DNA of 64,000 bases from Meconema thalassinum (GCA_946902985.2 OX336392.1:463476693-463540692), one strand, 5' to 3'; positions 9,918 to 21,871 are shown, counted from the stretch's first letter. Notes: generated from the letters alone by a model not told the origin. A program made the numbers and translations.

Positions 9918-10955
9918 TCACGGGATAATAACATTAGAAAGATCTTCCAAACTATTTCTATAAGAAATCCATTTTTTTGCAACTCTGAAGGAACTGGTTC
10001 ATCCCAACCAGTTTTCAAGGACCAAAGGTCTTGCAAGAAAAGCTTTGCCGTGACGATGATTGGCGCCAAAAATTGGAGAGGATCAAATATCTTTGCAATC
10101 TCAGACAAAATTTGCCGCTTAGTTTGCGGTTGGATGTCACTGAGATTAATTTTGAAAAAGAAAAAATCCTTTTGAGAACTCCAGTAGATGCCTAGAGTTT
10201 TGATAGAATTACTTTCCTGAAGAAGTTCTACTGAGTCGTTATAGACTGAAGTTAACGGAAATTTAGAAAGGAATTCCTCCGAATTAGAGTTCCGCACAGG
10301 GAAAATCCGCCTCCCAAAAGCAAAGCTGTCAAATCTGTAGAGATTTGAAGTGCTTCAGATACTGACTCAAATAAATGAAGAAAATCGTCAACGTAAAATG
10401 ATGATTTTAACACTTCAGAAGACTTAGGAGACTACAACGGGCCATCCTGTTCAGCAAGAAATTTCAACGTACGTATGGCTAAAAAAAGCAGAAGGCTTTA
10501 GTCCATATGTTAATGTTTTTAGTCGAAAAATCTTGACAGGTTTAGTAGGCTCGTCGCGCCAAAGAATTCTCTGAAGGTCGCGCTGCTGTTGATCGACCAA
10601 AATCTGTCTATACATCTGTTTGATATCGGATATCACTGCGATAGGAAACAAGCGAAAATTCATCAAAACAGAAGAAATGTCAGATTGAATTGGAGGGCCT
10701 GATAGTAATGTGTCAATCAGAGAAGTTCCGTTGGCATCCAATGCAGAGCCATTAAAGACCACTCTTATGTTTTCCTTTAAAATTTCATTCTTCCAAACAG
10801 GATGGTGATTGAGGTAAATGACTTCAGATGGGGTATAGGAAGCATCATCTTTCTTGGTAACAACCTCCATGTGATGCGCCTCATATTCCTCCATAAATGT
10901 GGAATATTGAGTTTTAACAACAGGATCACGTTTGAATTTGCTTTCCACAGCATAG
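9918..10955 (-). pseudogene. BEL/Pao reverse transcriptase (C-terminal part)
   Basis: Minus-strand blocks carry VVFNGSALDANGTSLIDTLL, ISDIKQMYRQI and LQRILWRDEPTKP (10451-10948). The YVDD active site lies at about 10386-10397 in a different frame. LGIYWSSQKD and TKRQILSEIAKIFDPL follow (9914-10297). At least two frameshifts occur near 10298-10450. The RT is separated from its N-terminus by family-A copy A3. Confidence 0.88.
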
Positions 10956-10967
10956 AGTGCTCTAAGA

Positions 10968-11702
10968 TGATGATGATGATAATTGTTGTTTTAAGGGGCC
11001 TAACATCTAGGTTATAGGCCCCTGATGGTTTGGGTGATCGTGAAGATGAAAATGAAAAGCGAACTTAAAACTAAAACTAACTACTAATCTACATACTAGA
11101 AGAAGAAATGGAAAACTAAAGGAGAATAAGGCAAATAAAAGGACAGAAGGAAAAGAAATGCCCTCAACCCTCGGAGAAGGCGGATTGAGGGACTTGGAAG
11201 GAAGGAGAGCCATGAAAGGCATATAGGAAAGTGAAAGAGGAGAGGGTCCGCCCCAAAGGTAAGGGACAAAAGGGGAAAACGGACCCAGCTCAGGAATCCC
11301 TCGGGGTCGCCAACTCCCGAACTCACCAGCCGTGAGCCCCTGAGGGTGTAGCATTATCTAGGGTGCACCAGAAGTGGTGGGGCTACATAAACCCTGCCTC
11401 CTTAAGGGCCTAGAGCACAAGGCAGGAGGTAAAAGGAAGAGAAAAAGAAGGCTGACCCCTCGCAGAAGGAGGGTATCAGAAAAGATGAGACAAGGGCCAA
11501 TTAAGGCGGGAAAGGAAGAGACTCCCTAGGCCTCGGATACCCTAATAACGTCGGGGTCAGAAGAGAACAAGAGTTGACCAAGTGAGGTCGACAGGAAAGG
11601 AGACAGAGAGGAGCCCGGCACAAGTAAGTGGAAGCAATGCCGGACTCAGCTGGGGCCCCGTGGTCGCCAACCCACGCCCACAAGATGTGAGCCCCTGGGG
11701 GA
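10968..11702 (-). mobile_element. Family-A retroposon, copy A3
   Basis: 735 bp with a perfect 12-bp duplication agtgctctaaga (10956-10967 and 11703-11714), inside the BEL/Pao RT. The GAT tail is on the left and gagcccctgggg on the right. It lies in the same chromosomal orientation as A1 and A2, although the BEL element is on the opposite strand to the hAT. Confidence 0.9.
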
Positions 11703-11714
11703 AGTGCTCTAAGA

Positions 11715-12431
11715 GCCCTAGGGTGTGTTTCAAATAAAAGAGGTGGATTATCCACACGGGGCATTGTTACGACAAATCTACCCTCTGAATTGCGTTTGGT
11801 TGTTTCGCGACACAGTTTTTCACACATTTCATTTTCAACTGAGGAAGGTGAAACTGAATCTATAGTTTCGATTTTCCAAAATCTTTCTAAGTTGTAATCG
11901 AGACTTGCATTGACAAAATGACATTGTGGGAAATTTTGAAATGACTTACGAGGGACTTGACCCGTTACTAACCAACCTAGCTTGGGATGATGAACAAACA
12001 CTCCTGGTGATATTTTGACCTTAGAGCTAAGGAGACATTGCCAAAATACTTGGGCACTGAGAAGTATGTCTACTGGAGCGCTCGTATTAAATGTTGGATC
12101 TGCCAACTGAATGTTATGAGGAAATTGCCAATTGCCAAGAAATACTAGGGGTATTACTGCCAATAGTATCAATGGCAAGACAATTCAACTGAAATGTTGT
12201 GTTACAATTAACAGCATCTTTGATATGAATACGAACAAAATACAAAGATTTAACATTGCTATTGTTAATACCGGTAACCTGAATTAATGTAGGTTGCTTA
12301 GGAAGACCAAGTTTCTTAATGAGACGCTCACTTATGAAGTCATGGGTGGCGGCATTATCCAATATGGCACGTGCTTCCAGCCATCTACCAGAGGAATCTT
12401 GAACTTTTAATAACACGGTCGATAGTAGCAC
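11715..12431 (-). pseudogene. BEL/Pao aspartic protease and start of RT
   Basis: The minus strand shows ARAILDNAATHDFISERLI, matching the retroviral-type aspartic protease of BEL/Pao (usual active site D-S/T-G replaced here by D-N-A). After a frameshift near 12150 it continues as PAPVDILL-type sequence and GVFVHHPKLGWLVTGQ, the linker into RT. The reading frame stops at the A3 target site and resumes at 10955. The altered active-site triad and the frameshift suggest loss of function. Confidence 0.8.
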
Positions 12432-13735
12432 CTGGAACTACGAATAGAGCTAGAGCTCTGAGTATAAGATTGCGCATTGGCCCTTGGGGATGTATCTTTG
12501 GAACTTCCAGGGGAAGGAGCCTGACGTGGCTTTTCAAACCTATGAAGCAAGGTGTGATGTTGAGCCTTGCAATGGGAACAAGTATTTTTAGATAAGCAAT
12601 CAGGCACCATATGCCTAGCTGACAGGCAGTTGTAGCAATATCTTTTTGAGCTATTAATTTGCGTCTTTCGTCGGTAGAAAGAGCTTTAAAGGCAACGCAG
12701 GAATATAATCTGTGAGGCTCTTTACAGAGAATACAATCTGTTGAATTATGTTGAACAGTAAAGACAGCAGATTTGTTTATTTTGGTACCGACTGGCTTGA
12801 CAACATTAGATTTGTTATCTGCACTTCCTGACGTATGACAGGCTACGGCTGACAAAACCTGACATCTATTATTTATAAACGTAAGCAGTGAATCATAGGT
12901 ATATGAAGTGTCATTTGTTATTTCCCTCTCCCATGCCTCTAAGGTTGCTGGGTCAAATTTAGAAGTAACCAAGGGAACTAAGAATAGATCCCAATGCTCG
13001 ACCGGTTGATTCAACCGTGCCAATGCTCTGACGTGTAGTTGGACCGTGTCACTTAAGGCTCGCAGTGTTGACAAATTGTCAACACGCAAGGCGGGCAGGT
13101 TGAATAAGGCTTGAATATGTCTTTGTATACATAATCTTTCGTTGCCATAACGGCCTTTAAGAAGCTCTATAGCAAAGTTATAGTTTTCTCCTGTTAAGGG
13201 GAGTTCTCTTATAAGTTGAAGGGGTGGGCCCTGCAAAGTGGATTTTACGTAATGGAATTTCTGGAAGTGTGGCATTATCATGTACTAATGAACTAAATAA
13301 TTCAAAGAATGATTGCCACATCTCCTCCTTTCCAGAAAAATTCGGAATTTCGATTTTAGGTAGCAATGGTTTGACACTATTCCCATTGTCGCTAATTCTT
13401 CCTTGAGTTTCTTCTACCTTCAACGCCAGGGTCAAAGTTCTAACTAATGCCACAGCCTGAGCATGTGTATCAAAGTAATTACTCTCTACTTCTTCCCTAT
13501 CCGACTGATGTTACGGACTTTTGATTTCAATTTCAAGTTGCACGAGATCATATTTCTCGTACGCCTGTTCATAAGCTTTTAAACGCTGAGATATAATATC
13601 GAGGTTTTGTTCATCTTTAGGTAGAGTAGCTAAATATTTTTGAAACCGGGTGAGTTGACCCTTGTAGGCAGCCCGGGAGTTTAACAGCTTGTCATCTATT
13701 ATTATTGGCATGGCTGGAAAGTTGGAATAACTCAC
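12385..13735 (-). pseudogene. BEL/Pao gag with CCHC zinc knuckle
   Basis: The minus strand begins with a charged, helix-prone N-terminus (13511-13735). A DUF1759-like gag core follows (for example FSGKEEMWQSFFELFSSLVH, then LLKGRYGNERLCIQRHIQAL). The zinc knuckle C-x2-C-x4-H-x4-C (CYNCLSARHMVPDC), followed by CSHCKAQHHTLLH, is in another frame near 12510-12625. Gag would package element RNA. Frameshifts near 13500, 13200 and 12620 break it. Confidence 0.85.
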
Positions 13736-13904
13736 TCACCAAACTGCCTGCAGCGCCAGACTGAGACCCGCTCTCCGGAAAGAAGACAGTTTTACAGTAT
13801 GCTGGGATTGTTCCTGCCTTCTCGCAGATCTCCTGCGCTAGCCACGGTATACTGAAATGTGTTAGACAAATGTTAGATTGCACAAGTTGGTTTATGAAAG
13901 TTCT

Positions 13905-13930
13905 GGGTTCGATCCGGGGTTGAGGTACCA
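13905..13930 (-). promoter_or_regulatory. Probable BEL/Pao primer-binding site
   Basis: Seven bases inside the 5' LTR the minus strand reads TGGTACCTC. The plus strand ends in CCA and contains GGTTCGATCC, like a tRNA 3' end with part of its T-loop. This is the expected place for tRNA priming of minus-strand DNA. I could not name the tRNA, and the T-stem does not fold well. Confidence 0.55.
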
Positions 13931-13937
13931 TGGAAAG

Positions 13938-15121
13938 GGATGACTGGATAGCACCCCAACTGGGAAATAGAAGAGGATTAGGTTTCGGGCACACAGTGGA
14001 ATTTAAATAGAGCGAGGAAGAAGAGACCAAACATTGATAACTAAAGTTATTTGATTTATTTGATTTTTGAATCAATAACAAATATTTTCATTAGAATAAT
14101 AATTAAAAGAAGGTAATTAAATATGAATTGTTTCTCCAGGAAACTCAGAATAAACTTTGACTATAAAATATGAATACAATAAAAATGCATAAAAAGGCCT
14201 TATAAAAGGCGATTGAAAAGTATTTTCAAGAAAAAGATCCAAAAACAAGCAAGAAAAAGGCTTGGCCTTGAAGAAATGTGTTAATCAAGTGAATGAAGTT
14301 GGCGTTACCAATGATTTGATACTTTACACCGAGTATTTGGCCCGCAGGCAGCGGGTCGTACAATCCAAACAAAGGCTTCCTTCTAAGAAGTCTCGGTATG
14401 CCTTCCGAGAAAGATAGATTGTGGCTCCTTTGGCGAAGTGTACCCCGCAGTAACAGATCTCTTGGTAGTGATCTGTCTGGCGGGTTACAAGCAGTTACAA
14501 TTTCTCATCGCCGAATTGTAGTGATCTGGCGGGCTGATGGAGTTGCTGAGATGAAGGTCGTTGACTCATGCCTCGCCTAGCACGACAGAGTCCAAGCGAT
14601 GAAGCATACCACTTTGCGAGGCTCCAGCCACACGATGTTTACTAACAGTGCCGACCCAAGAAGGGCCTTGTTGTGGTCAGACAGGCAGCCGTGGTCAGGT
14701 GTAGACCCATGCAGGCAGATGTAGACAGACACGGCAGTACGGCGATGCGGAGAATATATAGTGGTAATGACGACAGCGCGCCGAACGTTCCAGAAGGAAG
14801 GAGGGGTGTCAAACAGCCAATCAACGCACAGTCCCATGCACATTGCGAGGGTTGCCGCTGAGGTGAGCACAGTACTTCATGAGAAAGTGTGACAGTATGG
14901 TGCGTCTAGAAAGACACTTAAGAAAAAAGGTGAGTTGACAAGAATAATAAAGAGCAACAATTCAAATGAAACATAAGTTAAATAAATAAATAAATAAATA
15001 AACAGAACACCGCGTTCATACTGCAATTATAACGAAATAAAATATTGGGGCAGAATAATTGAACGTGTGTTTCAAACCGTACGGGAAACATAGCCTACAA
15101 AAACATTCGCAAAAGCGAACA
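13938..15121 (-). repeat. BEL/Pao 5' LTR
   Basis: About 1184 bp, nearly identical to 6743-7905 with small indels. It would carry the element promoter reading into the minus strand. Confidence 0.9.
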
Positions 15122-15470
15122 CTAAGGTAAAGTTGAAGGAGCCGTGATCGGGTTTAGGCAATAGCCTACTCGATGAAGGGTTCATGACTATGCCTTCTAT
15201 GTCTGTTTAATGTTAAGTTCTTCTGAAATGATGGTAGTTTACTGATTTTGGTGTTTGTGGAGTGAAATTTATGGTTATTATTGAATTTTAGAGTAATCTA
15301 CGGTAAAGTTGAATGTTGCGATCGTACGGCTTTTTCTTTTTTTGCTGTGTTGCAAGACTGTTAAGGGAATGTAAAATGTGTAACAATGTGAAGAAATCCT
15401 TTCTGATAGTGAGGTTAATTTTTCCGTTCTTTCTTTAAACTTACCGATAGCTGGCAAAACTAACTGCATT
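15122..15470. repeat. Tandem repeat unit right of the BEL element
   Basis: It matches the long unit at 6418-6742 nearly end to end (ggtaaagttgaagg to gctggcaaaacta). The BEL/Pao element therefore sits exactly at a junction between two units of a pre-existing tandem repeat. Confidence 0.8.
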
Positions 15471-15714
15471 TTGAACTTGCTCTCTGTCTTCGCTTATTGT
15501 CGAAACTGGACTATTACAGGAGACGACTTATTAAATTATAATTGGGCACAGTAAAGTAAGTGGAGATGTCGAACTTATTAGTGCCTAAGAGGATATGTTG
15601 CGGTGTTTTAATACGTAAAACAGGTCGCAATGATTTAAAAGCCTCGTAAGCGCCAATGCTAACTTACATCACAGATTGGGGCCAGCGCTGCGCTGCGGAG
15701 GACCAGGCGAACTA

Positions 15715-16423
15715 GGCCAGTGATATCACGGCCGACTGAATGCGCTCATACCGGCCTAGACAATGAGACCTTTTTCATGAAATCTTGTTAGTTACTCAAC
15801 TGTTCACACAGCGCTGTTCACCAAGCATTGCACGACTAAGACTTATCTCTACTTAGTGTAAAACAATGTCCCCGATTCTTGGATATCACGGGTAATCTCG
15901 AGAACCACTGGATGGATTTTGATGCGGCTTTCACCATTCTGTACAGGTAATATCGAGGAAGATTTCTGTAGAAAATAATGTATTTATGATCAAAGGGAGC
16001 CAAGCAGTAACGATTTAAGATTTCAGTGAATAGGTCGAAGAAAGAACTTGACGTCCGTGCGCTTTTTAAGCTTACGCTGGACAAACCGTTAAAAATATCA
16101 ATATACTATGAGTGTAAGAATTGTTCAGCATGAAAAATTGTACAAAAAAGTCCGCGTGAGCATATCTCTATCTTCGATACATCGCCCACTATAAGTGTTT
16201 TTAGTTCGGACGGGAGTGGGATTTGGCTTGCACCTCGCCATTCTTAAATTACGTCTGACAGGAATTCCTTGCACATTCATAACTGTTCCCGGGCGAAGCC
16301 GGGGCGGGTTGCTAGTGACACTATTATATTATCATAATAATTCCCACAATATCAAAATGCAAATTATATCACAAAATAAAATAGCGTGCTAATAAATCTA
16401 AGAGAAATTAGACATACCTTGCA
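15715..16423 (+). repeat. Left arm of a long inverted repeat
   Basis: Reverse complement of 18175-18885. Best conserved are 15893-16423 (about 530 bp, including the cccgggcgaagccgggg motif near 16290) and an outer block near 15715-15760 (ggccgactgaatgcg). The GC-rich motif resembles a dispersed arthropod repeat, and a short further copy lies near 36990-37085. So this may be two inverted copies of an interspersed repeat and not terminal repeats of one transposon. Confidence 0.75.
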
Positions 16424-16600
16424 CCTCGTTACAGTTGAATTCGATCAGAATCACTCGGTTTTCATTAAAGTTTATGCAATTTTCTGCTGAACGGTTTGGA
16501 AGTTCGGCAACAGGAAACTAGGACTGTTATTTACTTAAAATACGCATTGTTGTATTTTTGTACTATTTGTGTTCATGATGTCATTACATTGTCAGAATTA

Positions 16601-16916
16601 CCGACAGTAGTGGCTACGCTGGCTAAAGTGCAGCGTTAAGCCATGGGGCCAAGCTCTCTGCTGACCCGGTAGACGCGTGTGTTCGAGCCCCACCGTCGGC
16701 CGTCCTTGAAATGATTTTCCGTGGTTTCCCATTTTTCAACACCAGGCAAATGCTGGGACGGTACCTTCTAACAGGCCACTGCCGCTTCCTTCCACATCCT
16801 TGTCCAGTTTCATTCATCTTCATCCATTCCATCTATCATCCTGACGCGCAGGTCGCCCACGGGCGTCGACTAGAAATACCTGCCCTCGGCCTCTCAGGAG
16901 GCCACACGAAAAAAAA
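16601..16916 (+). mobile_element. tRNA-derived SINE with central core
   Basis: 316 bp with a perfect 11-bp duplication tgtcagaatta (16590-16600 and 16917-16927) and a short A-rich tail. A tRNA-like head with an A-box-like tggctacgctgg and a B box gttcgagcccc (about 16681) would drive RNA polymerase III. The core includes ccgtggtttcccattttt and ggcaaatgctgggac, and the 3' part carries gacgcgcaggtcgcc. I recognise this core as common in insect SINEs (recall, not a search). A related minus-strand copy lies at about 51120-51351. Confidence 0.88.
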
Positions 16917-17019
16917 TGTCAGAATTAATGCTTTAATTAGTAGGGTATACTATTCAGTGTACCTATTATAAATAAAACCGTAAGGTTTCTCACCTCCCCA
17001 TATTACGAAACCCGGTTGC

Positions 17020-17480
17020 CTAATACGGGGAAAGTGCACTTTTAAAGTTAACAATAATATCAGAGGGTATTACAACATCAAACGTGCCCATATTTGTAAT
17101 ATACATAGTAGGCCTATATCGCCTGAGGTTTACATTGGTGAGAAAACCAAAATTATTCCGTTCCTTCTCATGTCTAATGTGAGCCCTATAAAAAAAACTC
17201 CCCATATTTGGCGACTTTCCTGTACCCATTTTTAGAAGATACCTTATGCACTGGACAGCTGAATCCGTGATTAATTGTATAGGTAGCTTCGTAAGTCTCA
17301 GAACTCAGGAAGTCCTTTCTAGCAGCGTTACTAGCAGCTTTCAAAGTTTCAAGGTAAGAAAGAAAATATTCCTCTAACCAGTTTAGGCGACTGACATTTA
17401 ATGAGAAAAAATGCCCTTTATCTGGATTTCTAGACTGAATATGATATGTGATGCTTACTTACGTCATGCATAGCGAACCA
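17020..17480 (-). pseudogene. Possible downstream part of P-type transposase
   Basis: The minus-strand sequence continues from the recognisable transposase block. It has short frames only, for example one of 69 codons at 17020-17229. I cannot match it securely to a named domain. Position suggests the decayed GTP-binding or C-terminal region of the same element. Confidence 0.3.
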
Positions 17481-17484
17481 TTTA

Positions 17485-18079
17485 CTAACGATTTTCAAAA
17501 AAAATGGTTGCTTCTGCGTCCATGAATGTGTACGCTTCCGGGTGCATGCCTATATTTTCTTTCAGTGTACTAATGGCACCAATAACTTCTGACGAGAACA
17601 CTTCCTTGGCACGCCGAACATTCATTTTTTCAAATTTAGTGGGTTCGATGTGTTTTTTAGTGAGGTGTCTGACCGGTTTGACGATCTCACCCTTTTGCAT
17701 TGTGTATAGTAATGACAAGTATTTCCCTGAAATTATTCCAGTACCATCAGTCATCTCTCGTTACAGAAACTGCGTTCTAATGTGGTTTTTTTTTTAGAAT
17801 GTGACAATGATCAAAACTAGGGAATACATTCCTAGACTCGTCGTATGGGTGATTGACCATTGGTTGCAAATTTCCTCCCCCTAAATGCCTCATCATTGTA
17901 GTGTTAGTTTTGTGATTATCAGAGACAGTTATTATAATTATGAAACCGCATTGTTCAACCTCGAGAATAACATCCAGCAGGAGTTTATGTAAGTCCCGTC
18001 CTGACAGCTGCTTCGTGAAAAAGAAGGCACACGGTATCTGATAATTTGTCGATAGATCTCTTAGCACAAAACACAACAC
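17485..18079 (-). pseudogene. P-element / THAP9-type transposase fragments
   Basis: Two minus-strand frames in series. The first (18079 to 17777) carries IPCAFFFTKQLSGRDL, VSDNHKTNTTMMRHLG and a FDHCHILK string (family form FDPCHMLK), the RNase H-like catalytic region of P transposases. The second (17754 to 17485) carries LTKKHIEPTKFEKMNVRRA and VFSSEVIGAI, matching the segment that follows it in THAP9. A frameshift or stop separates them. The enzyme would cut and paste the transposon. No THAP domain lies next to it on this strand. It sits inside the long inverted repeat. Confidence 0.82.
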
Positions 18080-18174
18080 ACGATTAGCTGCTACTTGTTC
18101 CCGGCTGTAATTTTGATCCTCTCTTTCCTTTTAATGAGACGGTGCTGGAGTAGTGTCCTTGTACCCGAAGAAGA

Positions 18175-18885
18175 TGCAAGGTATGTCTAATTTCTCTTCG
18201 ATTTATTAGCACGCTATTTTATTTTGTGATATAATTTTAATTTTGATAATGCGGAAATTATAATGATAATAATTATATAGTGTCACTAGCAACCCGTCCC
18301 AGCTTCGCCCGGGAACAGTTATGAATGTGCAAGGAATTCCTGTCAGACGTAATTTAAGAATGGCGAGGTGCAAGCCAAATGCCCCTCCCGTCCAAACTAA
18401 AAACACTTATAGTGGGCGATGTATCGAAGATAGAGATATGCTCTCGCGGACTTTTTTGTAGAATTTCTCACGCTGAACAATTCTTACACTCATAATATAA
18501 TGATATTTTTAACGGTTCGCCCAGCGTAAGCTTAAAAAGCGCACGGACGCCAGGCTATTTTTTCGACCTTTTAACTGAAATCGTTACTGCTTGGCTCCCT
18601 TTGGTCATAAATAAATTATTTTCTACACAAATCTTCCTCAAGATCACCTTTACAGTATGGTGAAAGCAGCATCAAAATCCATCCAGTGGTTCTTGAGATT
18701 ACACATTTAATATACGTAATGTACAGCTGATTCCTTATCGCGCCTATAATGGGAGAGGAGTGCGCTCTACCGGCAACGAGTAGAAACTTTCCAATTACAT
18801 GTTATACATGGGTTCTGACTGGGAATGTCAAGGCCGGTATAGAGCGCAGCTCGTATTCAGTCGGCCGTGGTGATATCATATCTTA
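18175..18885 (-). repeat. Right arm of a long inverted repeat
   Basis: Reverse complement of 15715-16423. The inner ends are sharply alignable (16383-16423 against 18175-18213). Small indels accumulate outward. No 8-bp target duplication of the P type was found at the outer ends. Confidence 0.75.
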
Positions 18886-19239
18886 TTCTATTCGTTATGC
18901 TAAAACTGAAATATCTCGGGAAGTATTTGCGCTACGACGACGTTTGTTGTCTTAAAATGTAACGCCCGTGAAGCATTATCGATTGATACCCACATTACGT
19001 GATTATATCATTCGTGTATTAAAATAATTGCGAATATTACTTCCTTCAAGGTCAAACGAAAATAGAATCGAATGACTTGACGGACATATTGTCGCTAGGC
19101 GACGACTAACACTGTATCATGATATTCAACGCCGCCCCAATAATAAGCTTGAAGAATCTGGAATTAGTCCACGACGGTGATTTCTGGCCAGCTGATGTAA
19201 TCTGCCGGCCCTTTCGACAACCATGGAAGTATAGGGGCC

Positions 19240-20478
19240 CGACATTTAGGGATTAATATTCTTACATGGAACGTAGAAGGCCTGAGGGGAGCTCTGAACC
19301 TACTACCGAAGGATTTCCTGAATAACTGCGACATAGGAATTTTAACAGAGACAATGGTTAAAGAGGACACGATATTTAACGTCCCGAATTTCTATAATTT
19401 TCACGCATATGCGAAACAATGCGAGACCCGAGGAAGACCCTCAGGAGGTGTAGTTTGTGTCATTAGACCAGAACTAGCTCCTTTTAAACTTCTGCTAAGG
19501 GAAGAAAACGTTCTGGTCATACAGACAAAGATTGGAGTCATAGTGGCAGTGTATTTTAACCCAGACTACACCGCAGCAGACATAGTTGATGGTCTAGGAT
19601 CAGCTCTTAGCCAAAGCAGTGACAAAATAATAATTACGGGTGAACTGAACTGTGCAATAGATAGGCAAGATAGAAAATGCGAAGAAGTGATGGCCTATCT
19701 ACGAACAGAAGGGTTTACAGTACGCAACAAACGACAGGATTGGACATACATAGGTCACAATGGGGCTAGCACAATAGATCTAATTCTGACACGAGATTTC
19801 GAATCGTGCGCAGACACTACCCCAATCAAAAAAAGAGGCAGCTCTCATCCGCAAACATATCCCAGTAAATATGTTTATAGAAACCACTGAACATAAAGCC
19901 GTAAGAGATATGAAACATCAAACACTCAGTAAGAAACTCAACATAGATGTAATGAAATCAAAAATGGTAGATAGAGATCAGATAGAGAGGAAAATACAAA
20001 CAGGAGATATTGGAGGAGCTGCTCCATGGCTGAGGTCATGCATAGAAGGTGGAACCAACCCGCTAAACGTAAACAGGAAAGCAAGGCCCTGGTTCGTCGA
20101 AGAATGTTACAGAAAGAGGAAAGCAACGCTAGAAATACTGCACAAAGTTAGAGAGAAAAAAACCGACGAAACCCTCGACAGCTACCGACGAGAAAGAAAA
20201 CTCTACAAAGACCTCACCAAGAAGAAGAAAAGGGAGCACGTTGAGGAAGAGCAGAGAAGAATGTTAGAGGAGGCAGAAGAAGACCCATATCGTGCCCTCC
20301 GCCAAAGAGAGCAAAAATTCCAACCTAGCATCCCCATGGAGACATGGGAAGATCACATGAGAGAAGTTATATGTGCTAAAGAAACGAGACCCCTCCTCAA
20401 GCCACCACTGATACCAGATACAGATGAAGTTTTTACACCAGAAGAAATAGCCAAAGCCATATCAAATATAAATATCTG
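19240..20478 (+). pseudogene. LINE endonuclease and linker, RT missing
   Basis: The plus strand opens with LTWNVEGLRGALNLLP and GILTETMVKEDT, then IIITGELNCAIDRQD and GASTIDLILTRDFES, matching the apurinic-type endonuclease of non-LTR retrotransposons. The frame shifts near 19870. A charged linker follows (RKARPWFVEECYRKRKATLE, KKKKREHVEEEQRR) and ends with FTPEEIAKAISNIN, the block just before RT. The RT palm never appears. The clade is not assigned. Endonuclease would nick target DNA to prime reverse transcription. Dead copy. Confidence 0.8.
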
Positions 20479-20854
20479 TGGAAGATTTATATTGTTTATA
20501 TATTGTTTTTCAATGATGCAAATACTGCACATATCTTAAAAGAAGACGAAGTGTTGTGCTTGTTAACCACTAGAGCGTGCTAATGTTGCTGCGCCATCTA
20601 CTGCCCGCGAGCAGAATATACCGTATCTACTTTTGAACTCTATGGAATGTTAACCAACCACACGTAGCTCCGACCCCACCAATCCCCCATGCATCCGCTA
20701 CACTCCCTAGGTTTGTCTTCGCATATGCTGGCCTATACAAGCTGCCTGGGTTGCAGAGAGGAGTGCACTATACAGTTGGCCCTTGGTTGCGTGTGCAGCG
20801 TAAATAACTGCGCTCGTCCCAACCCACTATGAGTGATGAGAATCAATACATCAC
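20479..20854. other. Unassigned sequence replacing the LINE RT
   Basis: It lies between the LINE linker and the LINE C-terminus. It includes gcgccatctactgcccgc and GC-richer stretches, with no coding match. It may be an insertion or a deletion junction. No duplication was found. Confidence 0.4.
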
Positions 20855-21350
20855 GCCTCCATTCAAGAATATATATATAAGATTATTTGAATCAATAATG
20901 CCCAGAATTTTGGTTGTAGCGCAAACTTGCTACCATGGTAAGGAGCCGCCTCTGGTTTCAAAGATTACGAGATCGAGACTGGTGTATGAACTCACCAGGG
21001 AGACGTTTCTAATAGAAGATCTGCGATCAACGCTGCTGCTGCCATCAAGTCATGCCTACAACAAACTTCTCCAAGATCTAAGAGAGAAGAAAAGAGACAT
21101 ACGACCTGACTTCTATAGTACCTGCGCGATGCAAGACAAAGCCTGGATGCAAGCGAACTATGAAATGCGACATGTCACTACAAGACTAGCGGCCCATGGC
21201 TTTCACCACAAGCTAGGCTCCAATAAGACGTTCCACGACGCGAACGATACCTGCATCTGTGTCCTGTGCTCAGAAAAATGTGATCAATACCATATTCTAA
21301 AGTGCAAGAAACGATATAGGTCTATCGCTGCTTATAGCAAGGACAACTAA
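20855..21350 (+). pseudogene. LINE C-terminal domain with zinc-finger-like end, copy 1
   Basis: The open frame ends TAA at 21350. It contains RLVYELTRETFLIEDLRS, MRHVTTRLAAHGFHHKLG and CICVLCSEKCDQYHILKC, a C-x2-C...H-x4-C cluster typical of post-RT LINE C-termini. It resembles 21455-21871 along its whole length and probably belongs to the same LINE family as 19240-20478. It has a short ATA-rich tail after the stop. Confidence 0.7.
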
Positions 21351-21454
21351 ACTTTATATGTAATCTTTGCTGTAATCATTGTACTGTTTGTGCGCATTTC
21401 TAATTATATAATAATAAGCTTGAGCGATCTCAGATCAATTGAAAAAGTCAAAGC

Positions 21455-21871
21455 TCGATACTAAAGGCTGCCCTGGGAGTATCAAAATACACGTACTCCC
21501 GACTTGTTTATGAACTTGCCAGGGAAACGTTTCTTATTGAAGACTTAAGATCTCGATTGCAATTGCCTTCGACTGGACACGAACAGGAATTCCTAAGGAT
21601 GAGACAAAGAAAGCGAGCGGAAATCGACATAGAATTCTATGGGACTGATGCCATGTCACAGAGAAAATGTACTGAACCGAACAATGAAACGAGGAGTGCT
21701 CTGAATAGACTTGCTGTGCACGGCTTCCATCATAGGCTGTGCATGCGGCGTGGCTTTCATGGACCTTCTGAGCAGTGTGTGTGCATATTATGTGCTAAAC
21801 AGTGTGGTCGATATCATTTTAGTAAATGCTCTAAGAGAACACTGTCCTTATTGGAGTACTCGAGAATGTAA
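21455..21871 (+). pseudogene. LINE C-terminal domain, copy 2
   Basis: Diverged repeat of 20855-21350 in the same orientation: RLVYELARETFLIEDLRS, LNRLAVHGFHHRLC and CVCILCAKQCGRYHFSKC. It ends at a TAA near 21871 and is followed by an ATT trinucleotide run (21892-21909) that could be its 3' tail. So two 3' ends of one LINE family lie head to tail, by two insertions or a local duplication. Confidence 0.7.

Larger units (their letters stand above)
6743..15121 (-). mobile_element. Degenerate BEL/Pao LTR retrotransposon
   Basis: Near-identical LTRs (6743-7905 and 13938-15121) flank minus-strand gag, protease, RT, RNase H and integrase blocks in BEL/Pao order. A 5-bp duplication, ctaag, flanks it (6738-6742 and 15122-15126). 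Reading on the minus strand, the LTR starts TGTTCGC; the other end, ...CATCC, is not the canonical CA. Many frameshifts and one family-A insertion (10968-11702) make it inactive. I could not find a normal polypurine tract before the 3' LTR: the minus strand there is pyrimidine-rich, and the purine tract (gggaggggcgagaaa) is on the plus strand. Confidence 0.9.

Noticed and set aside
13905..13930. tRNA gene (GGTTCGATCC ... CCA)
   Set aside because: There is no cloverleaf, and it lies just inside the 5' LTR, where a primer-binding site complementary to a tRNA 3' end is expected.
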